This document shows positions 1-7,036 of a stretch of 11,949 nt of DNA, piece after piece. Position 1 is the stretch's first letter. Each line of letters begins with the position of its first letter. Under the pieces are notes generated by a model. That model was given only the letters and a program-made list of their open reading frames with translations. It did no database searches and was not told the DNA's origin. The translations under genes were made by a program, and so were the position numbers. This DNA is from Bacillota bacterium (lineage in GTDB: Bacteria > Bacillota > Dehalobacteriia > UBA4068), in contig WRKD01000166.1 in NCBI GenBank assembly GCA_009778255.1, positions 1 to 11,949 on the forward strand, read 5' to 3'.

Positions 1-30
1 GGATTGCGGCGCGAAGGCCGCAATGACGAG
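1..30. repeat. Palindromic (REP-like) element, cut by the window edge
   Basis: Bases 3-10 (ATTGCGGC) and 17-24 (GCCGCAAT) form a perfect 8-bp inverted repeat around a 6-base GCGAAG loop, followed by GACGAG. The form resembles the short intergenic palindromes with ATTGCGG arms that occur in many copies in some bacterial genomes. The left side may continue outside the window. There is no T-run on either side, so it is not a convincing intrinsic terminator. Copy number cannot be judged from one window. Confidence 0.4.
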
Positions 31-78
31 AAAATGATAGTTGCGCTAATTTGGCAGAGTTGTAAAGCTAGTTTTTAG

Positions 79-264
79 AGGCGCCCATATGGCTATCCAA
101 TAGCTTCTGGTATATTGGTACTCGTATTCTTTGGCGATATTATCAATTCACTTGTTGTAGGTCGCATATATAAAAAACCATGGTATAAAGGATTTCCCGC
201 GACATTTATTCCTCTTGGATTGAGTTGCATTTATCTATTATTTGTATATTTGTTTTTGTTGTGA
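79..264 (+). pseudogene. Truncated remnant of a small membrane protein gene
   Basis: The plus-strand frame from 79 to the TGA at 262-264 is open for 61 codons. It encodes a strongly hydrophobic polypeptide: a first apolar stretch (about IASGILVLFGDII), a short basic polar loop (RIYKKPWYKG) and a second apolar stretch (FIPLGLSCIYLLFVYLFLL) that ends at the stop. This looks like two membrane segments at the C-terminus of a larger protein. The frame has no ATG or GTG; it is closed upstream by TAG at 76-78, and the first possible start is TTG at 115. I therefore read it as a 5'-truncated or decayed gene. I do not recognise the family. It is the only apparent plus-strand coding sequence in the window and lies upstream of a plus-strand terminator at 400-427. 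An intact small TTG-started two-helix protein is the alternative. Confidence 0.35.
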
Positions 265-298
265 GATAGGAAACACAGCACTAATAGGCAAGAGTGAA

Positions 299-323
299 TA
301 GCCCCACCTTATCGGCGGGGCTA
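299..323. repeat. GC-rich hairpin without T-run
   Basis: TAGCCCC (299-305) pairs with GGGGCTA (317-323), with a possible inner CC/GG pairing (307-308 with 314-315) across an A/C mismatch. It has the shape of a terminator stem, but neither strand has a clear T-run after it. It lies in the non-coding stretch 265-531, which otherwise holds the terminator at 400-427, the palindrome at 457-502 and part of the dyad at 515-551. It could be a weak factor-assisted terminator of the leftward operon; this is inference only. Confidence 0.3.
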
Positions 324-399
324 ATTGTAAAACGTAATTTTAGATACTGCTAATAATGACAAATAAATGCAAAATACATTGTGCTGCAGGAATTGACGC

Positions 400-427
400 A
401 CCCTTATATAAAGGGTATTTTTTATTT
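400..427 (+). terminator. Intrinsic terminator, plus strand
   Basis: ACCCTT (400-405), a 5-base ATATA loop and AAGGGT (411-416) form a perfect 6-bp stem. It is followed directly by ATTTTTTATTT. On the minus strand the stem is not followed by Ts, so it acts on plus-strand transcripts. The only plus-strand candidate upstream is the membrane-protein remnant ending at 264, which suggests that a rightward transcription unit once ended, or still ends, here. It also shields the 3' end of the leftward operon from antisense transcription. Confidence 0.6.
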
Positions 428-456
428 CAAATTGCTTTCCAGTATGGTAATTATTC

Positions 457-502
457 GATACTTGCGGGCTTTAGCGGGCTTTAGCCCGCCTTAGTACGTA
501 TC
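457..502. repeat. Palindromic repeat unit with nested GCGGGC hairpin
   Basis: GATAC (457-461) and GTATC (498-502) bound a unit that contains two direct copies of GCGGGCTTTA (464-473 and 474-483) followed by GCCCGCC. The second copy forms a perfect hairpin, GCGGGC (474-479), TTTA, GCCCGC (484-489). The nested symmetry suggests a REP-like or miniature mobile repeat between genes. It sits about 30 bp beyond the 3' end of truB-ribF and could fold in the 3' end of that transcript. No transposase or target-site duplication is evident. Confidence 0.4.
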
Positions 503-514
503 AGAGTTCATGGG

Positions 515-556
515 ATAATAACGCCGCTTTTTTAAATAGTGGCGTTATTATTTTTT
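515..556 (+). terminator. Dyad over the truB-ribF stop codon; plus-strand terminator, possibly bidirectional
   Basis: TAATAACGCC (516-525) and GGCGTTATTA (541-550) form a perfect 10-bp inverted repeat, 11 bp with A515-T551, around a 15-base loop. On the plus strand it runs into TTTTTT (551-556), a standard intrinsic terminator layout. On the minus strand one arm lies in the last codons of truB-ribF, the TAA stop (532-534) lies in the loop, and the sequence after the stem is only mildly T-rich. It is still the best candidate for the 3' end of the leftward operon that I can see. The plus-strand reading is the stronger one. Confidence 0.5.
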
Positions 557-2388
557 GCCCGCCTTTCATCTATCAGCTGTTGCCCTATAGCACGCGCTTT
601 GATATAATCTAGCTCTATTTGCTCTTTTAATGCATCTAAAGTAGCAAAATGCTGTTCACTACGTAAAAAACTATCAAAATACACTGTTAATAGTTCTCCG
701 TACAATTGTGGTTGAGCCTCGATTATATGGGCTTCTACTAAAGGTTGAGTAATAGTATTATCTATAGTGGGCTTAAACCCAATATTGATCACCGCTAAAT
801 AAACATGCTCCCGCCAAACTGCGCGCCCCGCGTAAACGCCCCAGGGCGGTAAAGCTTTGCTTGCAGGCGGTAAAATATTCGCGGTAGGAAAACCGAGCTT
901 GCGCCCTAGTTGATTGCCCATTATCACCCGGCCAAAAATCGCATAATCATAGCCCAGCATAGTATTTACCGCTGTCATATCCCCTCTTTGCAAGTATTGA
1001 CGAATCAGGGATGAAGATATCACCCCATACGGACCACTCACCGCTTCTACAATTTCTACTCCGACACCCCGTTTTGCGCATAAATCTTTCAGCAGCTGAG
1101 CATCGCCGACGCCCTGTGCGCCGAAACGAAAATTGAATCCTACCACCACATATTGTGCCCCGATGCGCTTAACTATAACATCGTCAACAAATTCCTGCGG
1201 GCTGTTAGCGCGCAGGTTTTCGTCGAAATACAACTCAAGCAGCGCGTCTAAACCATTTTTTTCTATAGCTAAATAACGTTTTTCGGCAGCCGTATTAAGC
1301 AAAGGCGGTGTTTTCCCGCTTATATATTGCACAGGATGCGGATTAAATGTCAGTACAGCACTAAGCCCGCCCCATTGCTCTTTTAAATCGGCAACCCGCC
1401 GCATCAATTCCTGATGTCCTATATGAAAACCGTCAAAATTACCTATAGCCACTACTTTATAATTATGATCAGCCGCCTGTGGCTTAGCAAGCGGCTCTGC
1501 TAACACTTTTTGCATACTTAATATATAACCACCCTCTTCGGCATGGTCTATTTTCCCCAAACCTATCAAGCCGCCTTTTGGGCTCTCAACTCTGCATATA
1601 TCCTGAGCTATAGCAAACTTCAAACGCCAGTTATTGCCATGGGTCAAACTGGGCAAAGATTCCGGCGGCGCTATAAATTGCGGCAAATGAGCTATACCAA
1701 ATTCTATTGGTAATACAAAACTATTATCCCCTGTAGCTATTTTTTGGGCAATTTCTGATAGAGTATGGGCTTCTTCCGCAATAAAAGGCCCAACACCCAG
1801 TCTTTTTAGCTTCGACACATATGCGCCTACACCTAAAAGTTGCCCTAAATCGTGAGCTAAAGAACGCACATAAAACCCTTTTCCGCATAAGATACGCAGC
1901 TGCAGCCATGGTTTATAAATAGCGAATTCTTGGTCAATTATCTCCATCTCATACACTACGACCGGCCGTTTTTCAAGTTGCGGGGTTTCTCCGCGCCGTA
2001 CTCGTTTATAAAAGGGCACACCGCCCTGTTTAATAGCTGAAATCAGCGGAGGTTTTTGCAGAATGTTTCCTTTAAAAAGCGGCAGTAGATTTTCTACATC
2101 TTCTATACGCAAATGACTGGCATCCTGCTGCGCTATCACATTACCCGCCTCATCATAACTGTCTGTTTCCCGGCCAAAACTAATCACCACATCATATACT
2201 TTATTCAGCCCGGTCACATATTCGGCTAAACGCGTGGCCTTTCCTAAACATACAGGCAATACGCCTGTAGCTAAAGGGTCTAGTGTACCGGCATGACCAA
2301 TTTTACATGAAAAAAACCGCCTTAGGGCGGCTATAGATTGATGCGAGCTCACGCCGCTTTCTTTATGCAAATTTATAAAACCATCCAC
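532..2388 (-). CDS. truB-ribF: TruB-RibF fusion: tRNA Psi55 synthase joined to riboflavin kinase/FAD synthetase
   Basis: One uninterrupted frame encodes two enzymes. Residues below count from the ATG at 2397. The TruB part (about 1-303) makes pseudouridine 55 in tRNA. It has the catalytic motif GHAGTLDPLATG (34-45, nucleophile Asp40), the KGFYVRSLAHDLG segment (173-185) and a C-terminal PUA-like part (about 245-300). The RibF part (about 312-621) makes FMN and then FAD. It has GNFDGFHIGH (319-328) with the HxGH nucleotidyltransferase signature, FNPHP (351-355), ISSSLIR (460-466), the kinase motif GRKLGFPTANI (498-508), and VEAHI with the likely catalytic Glu555. Both parts are full length, joined by a linker of roughly 10 residues. 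Start: a GGAGG lies only 1 base before ATG 2397 but 10 bases before GTG 2388, and the GTG gives the family-like beginning (M)DGFIN, so 2388 is preferred. The gene lies 16-25 bp after nrnA and ends the operon; separate adjacent truB and ribF genes are the usual arrangement. Confidence 0.93.
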   Translation of the reverse strand: MDGFINLHKESGVSSHQSIAALRRFFSCKIGHAGTLDPLATGVLPVCLGKATRLAEYVTGLNKVYDVVISFGRETDSYDEAGNVIAQQDASHLRIEDVENLLPLFKGNILQKPPLISAIKQGGVPFYKRVRRGETPQLEKRPVVVYEMEIIDQEFAIYKPWLQLRILCGKGFYVRSLAHDLGQLLGVGAYVSKLKRLGVGPFIAEEAHTLSEIAQKIATGDNSFVLPIEFGIAHLPQFIAPPESLPSLTHGNNWRLKFAIAQDICRVESPKGGLIGLGKIDHAEEGGYILSMQKVLAEPLAKPQAADHNYKVVAIGNFDGFHIGHQELMRRVADLKEQWGGLSAVLTFNPHPVQYISGKTPPLLNTAAEKRYLAIEKNGLDALLELYFDENLRANSPQEFVDDVIVKRIGAQYVVVGFNFRFGAQGVGDAQLLKDLCAKRGVGVEIVEAVSGPYGVISSSLIRQYLQRGDMTAVNTMLGYDYAIFGRVIMGNQLGRKLGFPTANILPPASKALPPWGVYAGRAVWREHVYLAVINIGFKPTIDNTITQPLVEAHIIEAQPQLYGELLTVYFDSFLRSEQHFATLDALKEQIELDYIKARAIGQQLIDERRAKNNNATI

Positions 2389-2413
2389 TCTTTGCATACC
2401 TCCGCCTTATGCC

Positions 2414-3382
2414 TTATTGTTCCTCTAGGATCATAGCCAATGCTTTATCCAGCACCTGCGGTAAAACTGCATCTAAATTACCTTCTATAAGGCAACCTGC
2501 CGCCCGAATATGACCGCCGCCGCCTAAAGATTGAGCAAGTTTATCCATACGCAAACCCTGACGGCTGCGTAAACTTACCGCTACGCTGTGCTCGTACTCT
2601 TCAAATAACACGCCTATTTTTACTCCGGCACGCAAAAGTGTATAATTAGCAATATTATTTAAATCTGATGCCGTTGCTTGAACCGCCTTTGCATCTGCAT
2701 AACTTACAAAACTGTAACAAATCCTATCTTGCGCCGTAAAACACATATTGCGAAAAGCTATTTGCAGCATGACCATACCGGCAGCGCTGCGGCTTTCAAA
2801 CAGTTGTACGCGCGCCTTTTCCATATCCACACCTTGCCTTAATAATTTAGCCGCTATTTCCAGAGCGCGCGGTGTGGTATTTTCATAACGGAAACAACCG
2901 GTATCGGAAACTATGGCAGTGTAAAGAGAAGTAGCGGCTTCAATATTAAGTGCGATTTCCGCTGCATCGCACATGGCGGCCACTATTTCTCCGGTGGATG
3001 AAGCATTTTGTTCCAGTAAAGATAATACTCCGCTAAAGGAGTTACTGACATGATGATCGATACAATAAAACGGCAAATTTAAATAAGCGTTTAGCCAACC
3101 ACGGCTAACCCGGCTTACCTCGCCGCAATCTAAAAACAATACATGTTGTGGCTGAGCAACAATATCTGCCGGACAAATAATATTTTCCGAACCCGGTAAA
3201 TACTGCAAATTAGCAGGGATTTTGTCTTCCAAAACCATGGTCCAGCCATGTTTTGCCCCCTGCGCCACATGGTATAAGCCAAGCATTGAACCTATACAAT
3301 CTGCATCCGGATCATGATGGGCAGTCAATAACAGATTTTCACAGTTCAACAAAAAATCTGCCATTTGCCGATACTTAGACAT
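2414..3382 (-). CDS. nrnA: NrnA-type DHH/DHHA1 phosphoesterase (nanoRNase / pAp phosphatase)
   Basis: A 322-residue cytoplasmic metal-dependent phosphoesterase. NrnA proteins degrade 2-5 nt RNAs left by mRNA decay and can dephosphorylate pAp. The DHH domain (about 1-190) shows motif I HHDPDADCIGS (22-32, metal ligands His22, Asp26, Asp28), LDCG (84-87, Asp85), the DHH motif at 109-111 and SDTG (159-162, Asp160). The C-terminal DHHA1 domain shows GGGGHIRAAG (287-296), the substrate-binding glycine-rich loop. Length is normal. The ATG at 3382 is preceded by GAGGTGA at good spacing; the SD sits in the 11-bp gap after rbfA. The place between rbfA and truB is the usual Bacillota location. All key residues are present. 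Which activity dominates in vivo (nanoRNA or pAp) cannot be told from sequence. Confidence 0.93.
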   Translation of the reverse strand: MSKYRQMADFLLNCENLLLTAHHDPDADCIGSMLGLYHVAQGAKHGWTMVLEDKIPANLQYLPGSENIICPADIVAQPQHVLFLDCGEVSRVSRGWLNAYLNLPFYCIDHHVSNSFSGVLSLLEQNASSTGEIVAAMCDAAEIALNIEAATSLYTAIVSDTGCFRYENTTPRALEIAAKLLRQGVDMEKARVQLFESRSAAGMVMLQIAFRNMCFTAQDRICYSFVSYADAKAVQATASDLNNIANYTLLRAGVKIGVLFEEYEHSVAVSLRSRQGLRMDKLAQSLGGGGHIRAAGCLIEGNLDAVLPQVLDKALAMILEEQ

Positions 3383-3393
3383 ATTTCACCTCA

Positions 3394-3804
3394 TTATATT
3401 ATATTACCCTTATATATATCTTCATCTATAGGGGGACGGTTACGAGCCCCCTCTTCGTCTGCAGCTATTTGTTTATCTATTAAAGAACTCATGCGAATAG
3501 CCCTGGCTATAGATTCATCTATATGAAAAAATAATTCCGGCACATTGCGCACTTGTAAACGCTGGCTTAAAGCATAGCGTATAAAGCCTTTGGCGCTTTC
3601 CAAAGCCCGCGCCATTTCCGACAACGGCTCAACAGCACCGCTTAAAGGGCTGAAATAAATATGTGCTGAACAACCATCCTGCGCTACTTCAACGGCGCTT
3701 ACTGCCACATTTGCTAAACGGGGGTCTTTAAGCTCCCGAACAATAATTTCCGCAATTTCTTTTTTTATTTCTCCAGCCAACCGGCTGGCTCTATGCTTTG
3801 TCAC
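3394..3804 (-). CDS. rbfA: Ribosome-binding factor A (30S maturation)
   Basis: A 136-residue single KH-like-domain protein that binds the immature 30S subunit and helps finish 16S rRNA 5'-end processing and cold-adapted ribosome assembly. Family marks are the N-terminal basic helix, ELKDPR (24-29), the AKGFIRYAL segment (71-79), and the segment from VPEL to HIDESI (88-99). The start is GTG at 3804 with GAGGATG upstream. The C-terminal tail (about 112-136) is charged and probably disordered, common in Bacillota RbfA. It lies 52 bp after infB, the largest gap inside the operon; no promoter or terminator was recognised there. Confidence 0.95.
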   Translation of the reverse strand: MTKHRASRLAGEIKKEIAEIIVRELKDPRLANVAVSAVEVAQDGCSAHIYFSPLSGAVEPLSEMARALESAKGFIRYALSQRLQVRNVPELFFHIDESIARAIRMSSLIDKQIAADEEGARNRPPIDEDIYKGNII

Positions 3805-3856
3805 TTAAATCATCCTCTAAAACTCTTGTTAATTTAGTCACTTTATGTACAACCTA

Positions 3857-6800
3857 CTATAAAGCTCGTTTGATCTCTTCCATAAAGAAAGCTTCGATAA
3901 TATCGCCTTCTTTTACATCATTATAATTCTCCAAGCCGATACCGCATTCAAAACCGCTTAAAACCTCCTTGGCATCATCTTTAAAACGACGCAGGCTGTC
4001 GATTTTATCATCGGCTATCACCACGCTATCACGCAATAAGCGCACCTGAGCATTGCGTACCATTTTGCCGTCCAGCACATAACTGCCTGCTATCATCCCA
4101 GCCTTTGGCACCTTGAATACTGCGCGTACTTCGGCGTGGCCGATTATTTGTTCCTTGAACTCCGGCGCCAAAAGACCGCTCATAGCCTTCTTAATATCCT
4201 CAATAGCATCATAAATAACGCGATAAAGCCTGATATCTACCTGTTCATGCTCGGCAGCCCTTAATGCCGCCGGCATAGGTCGCACATTAAAGCCAATGAT
4301 GATAGCATTTGAAGCGGTAGCCAGCATAACATCACTTTCACTTATACCGCCCACCCCGGAATGAATGACATTAAGCCGCACTTCTTTAGTTTCGCTATTG
4401 AGTTTTTCCAGGCTTTGTTGCAAAGCCTCTGCCGAGCCATGTACATCTGTTTTAACAACCAGGTTAAGGTCTTTGATTTCACCCTCGGCTATACGCTTAA
4501 ATAAATCGTCTAAGCTTACCCGGGCGGTTTTGCGTAATTCTTCTTCACGTTTTTTTATCTGCTGGCGCTGCGCTACAAAACGCGCATCTTTATCATCTTT
4601 AGCTGAGATGAAAACTTCACCGGCTGAAGGTACTTCGGAAAAACCCATGACCTCAACGGGAGTGGAAGGCAAAGCCATACGCACGCGGCGGCCTTTATCA
4701 TCTGTCATAGCGCGAACTTTACCAAATACCGGTCCGGCCAGCAAGTTATCCCCTATATGTAAAGTGCCTTTTTGTACCAACAATGTTACCACAGGGCCAC
4801 GCGCTTTGTCCAAACGGCTTTCCACCACGGCGCCGCGCGCCTGACGGTTGGGGTTGGCACGTAATTCCGCCACTTCCGCCACTAAAAGAATCATTTCCAG
4901 CAAACCTTCAATATTCTGGCGTCCTTTGGCAGAGACAGGAACCATAATGGTATTACCGCCCCATTCCTCGGCAAGCAGCCCATGCTCGGTTAGTTCTTGC
5001 TTAACCCGATCTTGATTAGCACCCGGTTTATCGATTTTATTGATGGCTATAATTATGGGTACTCCGGCAGCTTTAGAGTGGTTAATAGCCTCGATAGTTT
5101 GAGGCATTACACCGTCGTCGGCGGCTACCACAATAATAACTATATCTGTAATCTGTGCACCGCGGGCGCGCATAGCGGTAAAAGCTTCATGGCCCGGCGT
5201 ATCTAAAAAAGTGATTTTCTTACCGTTGATTTCCGCCTGATAAGCGCCGATATGCTGCGTGATCCCGCCGGCTTCAGTAGATATCACATTTGTGTGCCGT
5301 ATGGCGTCTAAAAGTGAAGTTTTACCATGATCCACATGCCCCATTATAGTAACTACCGGCGGCCGTTCTATCAATTCCTCCGCTTCGTCTTCTATATCTT
5401 CTAAAATTTCGGCGGCTTTATCTATAGATACCTCGACCGTAATACCGTATTCATCTGCCAGCAAAATGGCGGTTTCGGAATCTAATTCCTGATTAATAGT
5501 AGCCATAATACCCATTTCAAACAGCTTTTTAATAATTTCCGCCGCCGTTTTGCTCATTGCATGGGCCAATTCGGAAAGTATTACTATTTCGCCAATCATT
5601 ATTTTTTTGGGCACTACGGGCGGCATGACCATCTTTGTTTCTTTGCGGCGGTTTCCTTTATCCTTACGGCCTTTGGCGGGGCGAAAATCGCGCTTGCGTC
5701 CGCCTTCATCTGCCCTGTCTAAAATCTGATCTTTTGTATAATTCTTTTTTGCAGCCGGTGGACGGTAATTGGAGGGTTTTTCCTGGGTTATATTGGGCGG
5801 TGGTATAGATAAACCGCCGCGTCCGCCACCGGGGCGTCCTTGACCCGGAGGATATCCCGGCGCAGAACCGGAAGGTCGGTTAGTTGAAGTTCCTGGTGGG
5901 CGTCCCGCAGTGGCGCCTCCCGGCGCGCGGCCCTGATTTGCTCCCGGCAAACGCCCTTGACCTGCGCCATAAGAACGCGCCCGTTCGCCGTAACCACCTT
6001 GACCCGGAGGGCGTCCTTGACCTGCGCCTTGTTGGCGTTGCTTGTCATAATAACCGCCCTGCCCTGGCGGGCGGCCTTGATTTGTTCCTAAAGGACGTCC
6101 GGGCGCGGTATTTTGATTGCGCTGACGGTCGCTAAAACTCCCTTGACCTGGCGGGCGACCCTGGCCCTGCCCAGTGGGACGCTGACGGTCGCCATAAGCT
6201 CCCTGACCTGGCGGGCGGTTTTGAACGGCAGAGTCTTGGCGTGGTTGCGTTTGTTTTCCCGCAGCGGAAAAAGCGGGTTTTTCTGTACGCGGTTTTTCTG
6301 TACGCGGTTTTTCTGTATACGGTTTCTCTGTATGAGGTTTTTCTGTATGAGGTTTTTCTGTATGAGGTTTTTCTGTATGAGGTTTTTCTGTATGTAGTTT
6401 TTCTGTATGTAATTTTTCTGTATGTGGTTTTTCTGTTTGTGGTTTTTCTGTATACGATTTCTCATGAGCAGGTTTTTCAAGCGCTATCTTTTCTATAGCA
6501 GACTTTCCTATGGCGGATATTTCTGCTGCAGGCTTTTCTAATACAGGCTTTTCTACTTTAGGCATTTCTACTTCCGTTTTATCAAATATAGGTTTTTCTA
6601 TATCAGGCTTTTCATCTTCTATTGGTTTTTCGGCAATATGAGATTTTAGCGCTTCTGTTTTTGCTAAGGCAGATACCCCCTCTTCCGGCAGTTCGGCAGA
6701 TTGAGCGGTTTGTATGGGCTTTTGCAATACTATTTCAGATTGCTCCGGCTGCTGTGCTGCAAATACTGCTGCCTGCTCCATTTCCACCACGGCTTTGGGT

Positions 6801-7018
6801 ATACGCTTAACACGCGGTATAAAGCCGCCCGGCCCAACAATTTGCCCGGGCGCTGCATTAGTAGCCGCATAATCCTGCCGTATGGCGTCGGCATCCTTAG
6901 CGTTGATAGCACTCATATGGTTTTTAGCCAGAACATTCATTTTTTGCAGTTTGCGCAGAATATCCTTGCTTTCCACCGAGAGCTCTTTAGCAAGTTCATA
7001 AATCTTTATTTTCGCCAA
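3857..7018 (-). CDS. infB: Translation initiation factor IF-2, with extended repetitive N-terminus
   Basis: IF-2 is the GTPase that brings fMet-tRNA to the 30S subunit and promotes 50S joining. Residues count from GTG 7027. An N-terminal IF2_N domain (about 4-52) is followed by an acidic/basic EKP-rich stretch (about 133-251), a Gly/Arg/Pro/Gln-rich stretch with RPPGQG units (about 270-405), a basic region (about 425-465) and a second IF2_N domain (about 477-535). The GTPase domain follows with G1 GHVDHGKT (563-570), G2 GGITQHIGA (587-595), G3 DTPGHEAF (609-616), G4 NKID (663-666) and G5 SAK (699-701). Domains II, III and the fMet-tRNA-binding C-terminal domain complete it to residue 1056. 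Start: GAGGAG overlaps the GTG at 7027 but lies 8 bases before TTG 7018, which gives the family-like (M)AKIKIYELAKEL, so 7018 is preferred. The protein is long for IF-2 because of the two repetitive stretches. Confidence 0.96.
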   Translation of the reverse strand: MAKIKIYELAKELSVESKDILRKLQKMNVLAKNHMSAINAKDADAIRQDYAATNAAPGQIVGPGGFIPRVKRIPKAVVEMEQAAVFAAQQPEQSEIVLQKPIQTAQSAELPEEGVSALAKTEALKSHIAEKPIEDEKPDIEKPIFDKTEVEMPKVEKPVLEKPAAEISAIGKSAIEKIALEKPAHEKSYTEKPQTEKPHTEKLHTEKLHTEKPHTEKPHTEKPHTEKPHTEKPYTEKPRTEKPRTEKPAFSAAGKQTQPRQDSAVQNRPPGQGAYGDRQRPTGQGQGRPPGQGSFSDRQRNQNTAPGRPLGTNQGRPPGQGGYYDKQRQQGAGQGRPPGQGGYGERARSYGAGQGRLPGANQGRAPGGATAGRPPGTSTNRPSGSAPGYPPGQGRPGGGRGGLSIPPPNITQEKPSNYRPPAAKKNYTKDQILDRADEGGRKRDFRPAKGRKDKGNRRKETKMVMPPVVPKKIMIGEIVILSELAHAMSKTAAEIIKKLFEMGIMATINQELDSETAILLADEYGITVEVSIDKAAEILEDIEDEAEELIERPPVVTIMGHVDHGKTSLLDAIRHTNVISTEAGGITQHIGAYQAEINGKKITFLDTPGHEAFTAMRARGAQITDIVIIVVAADDGVMPQTIEAINHSKAAGVPIIIAINKIDKPGANQDRVKQELTEHGLLAEEWGGNTIMVPVSAKGRQNIEGLLEMILLVAEVAELRANPNRQARGAVVESRLDKARGPVVTLLVQKGTLHIGDNLLAGPVFGKVRAMTDDKGRRVRMALPSTPVEVMGFSEVPSAGEVFISAKDDKDARFVAQRQQIKKREEELRKTARVSLDDLFKRIAEGEIKDLNLVVKTDVHGSAEALQQSLEKLNSETKEVRLNVIHSGVGGISESDVMLATASNAIIIGFNVRPMPAALRAAEHEQVDIRLYRVIYDAIEDIKKAMSGLLAPEFKEQIIGHAEVRAVFKVPKAGMIAGSYVLDGKMVRNAQVRLLRDSVVIADDKIDSLRRFKDDAKEVLSGFECGIGLENYNDVKEGDIIEAFFMEEIKRAL
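6275..6448 (-). repeat. 15-bp tandem repeats in infB coding for EKPHT pentapeptides
   Basis: About 11-12 near-identical 15-bp units lie in frame within infB and encode the pentapeptide (H/Y/R/Q)TEKP (residues about 194-251). Several central copies in the stretch from about 6330 to 6380 are identical at DNA level, while outer copies have drifted (His to Tyr, Arg or Gln; Pro to Leu). Because the period is a multiple of three, copy-number change by slippage would keep the frame and alter only the length of the disordered linker. The same periodicity leaves other frames open on both strands; those are artefacts. Confidence 0.9.
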
Positions 7019-7036
7019 AACCAACACTCCTCGTCT

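Noticed and set aside
299..323. Intrinsic terminator of the truB-ribF operon
   Set aside because: The stem is good but no T-run follows it on the minus strand, so it is listed only as a hairpin.
4365..4844. 159-codon plus-strand open frame inside infB
   Set aside because: It is antisense to the conserved IF-2 domains, has serine/threonine/leucine-rich shadow composition and no recognisable motif.
6275..6448. CRISPR-like array because of the regular short repeats
   Set aside because: The repeats are contiguous 15-bp units without unique spacers and lie in frame inside infB.
6088..6498. Open frames of 85-130 codons on both strands across the infB repeats
   Set aside because: They follow from the 15-bp periodicity and low complexity of the infB repeat; their translations are monotonous and match no family.
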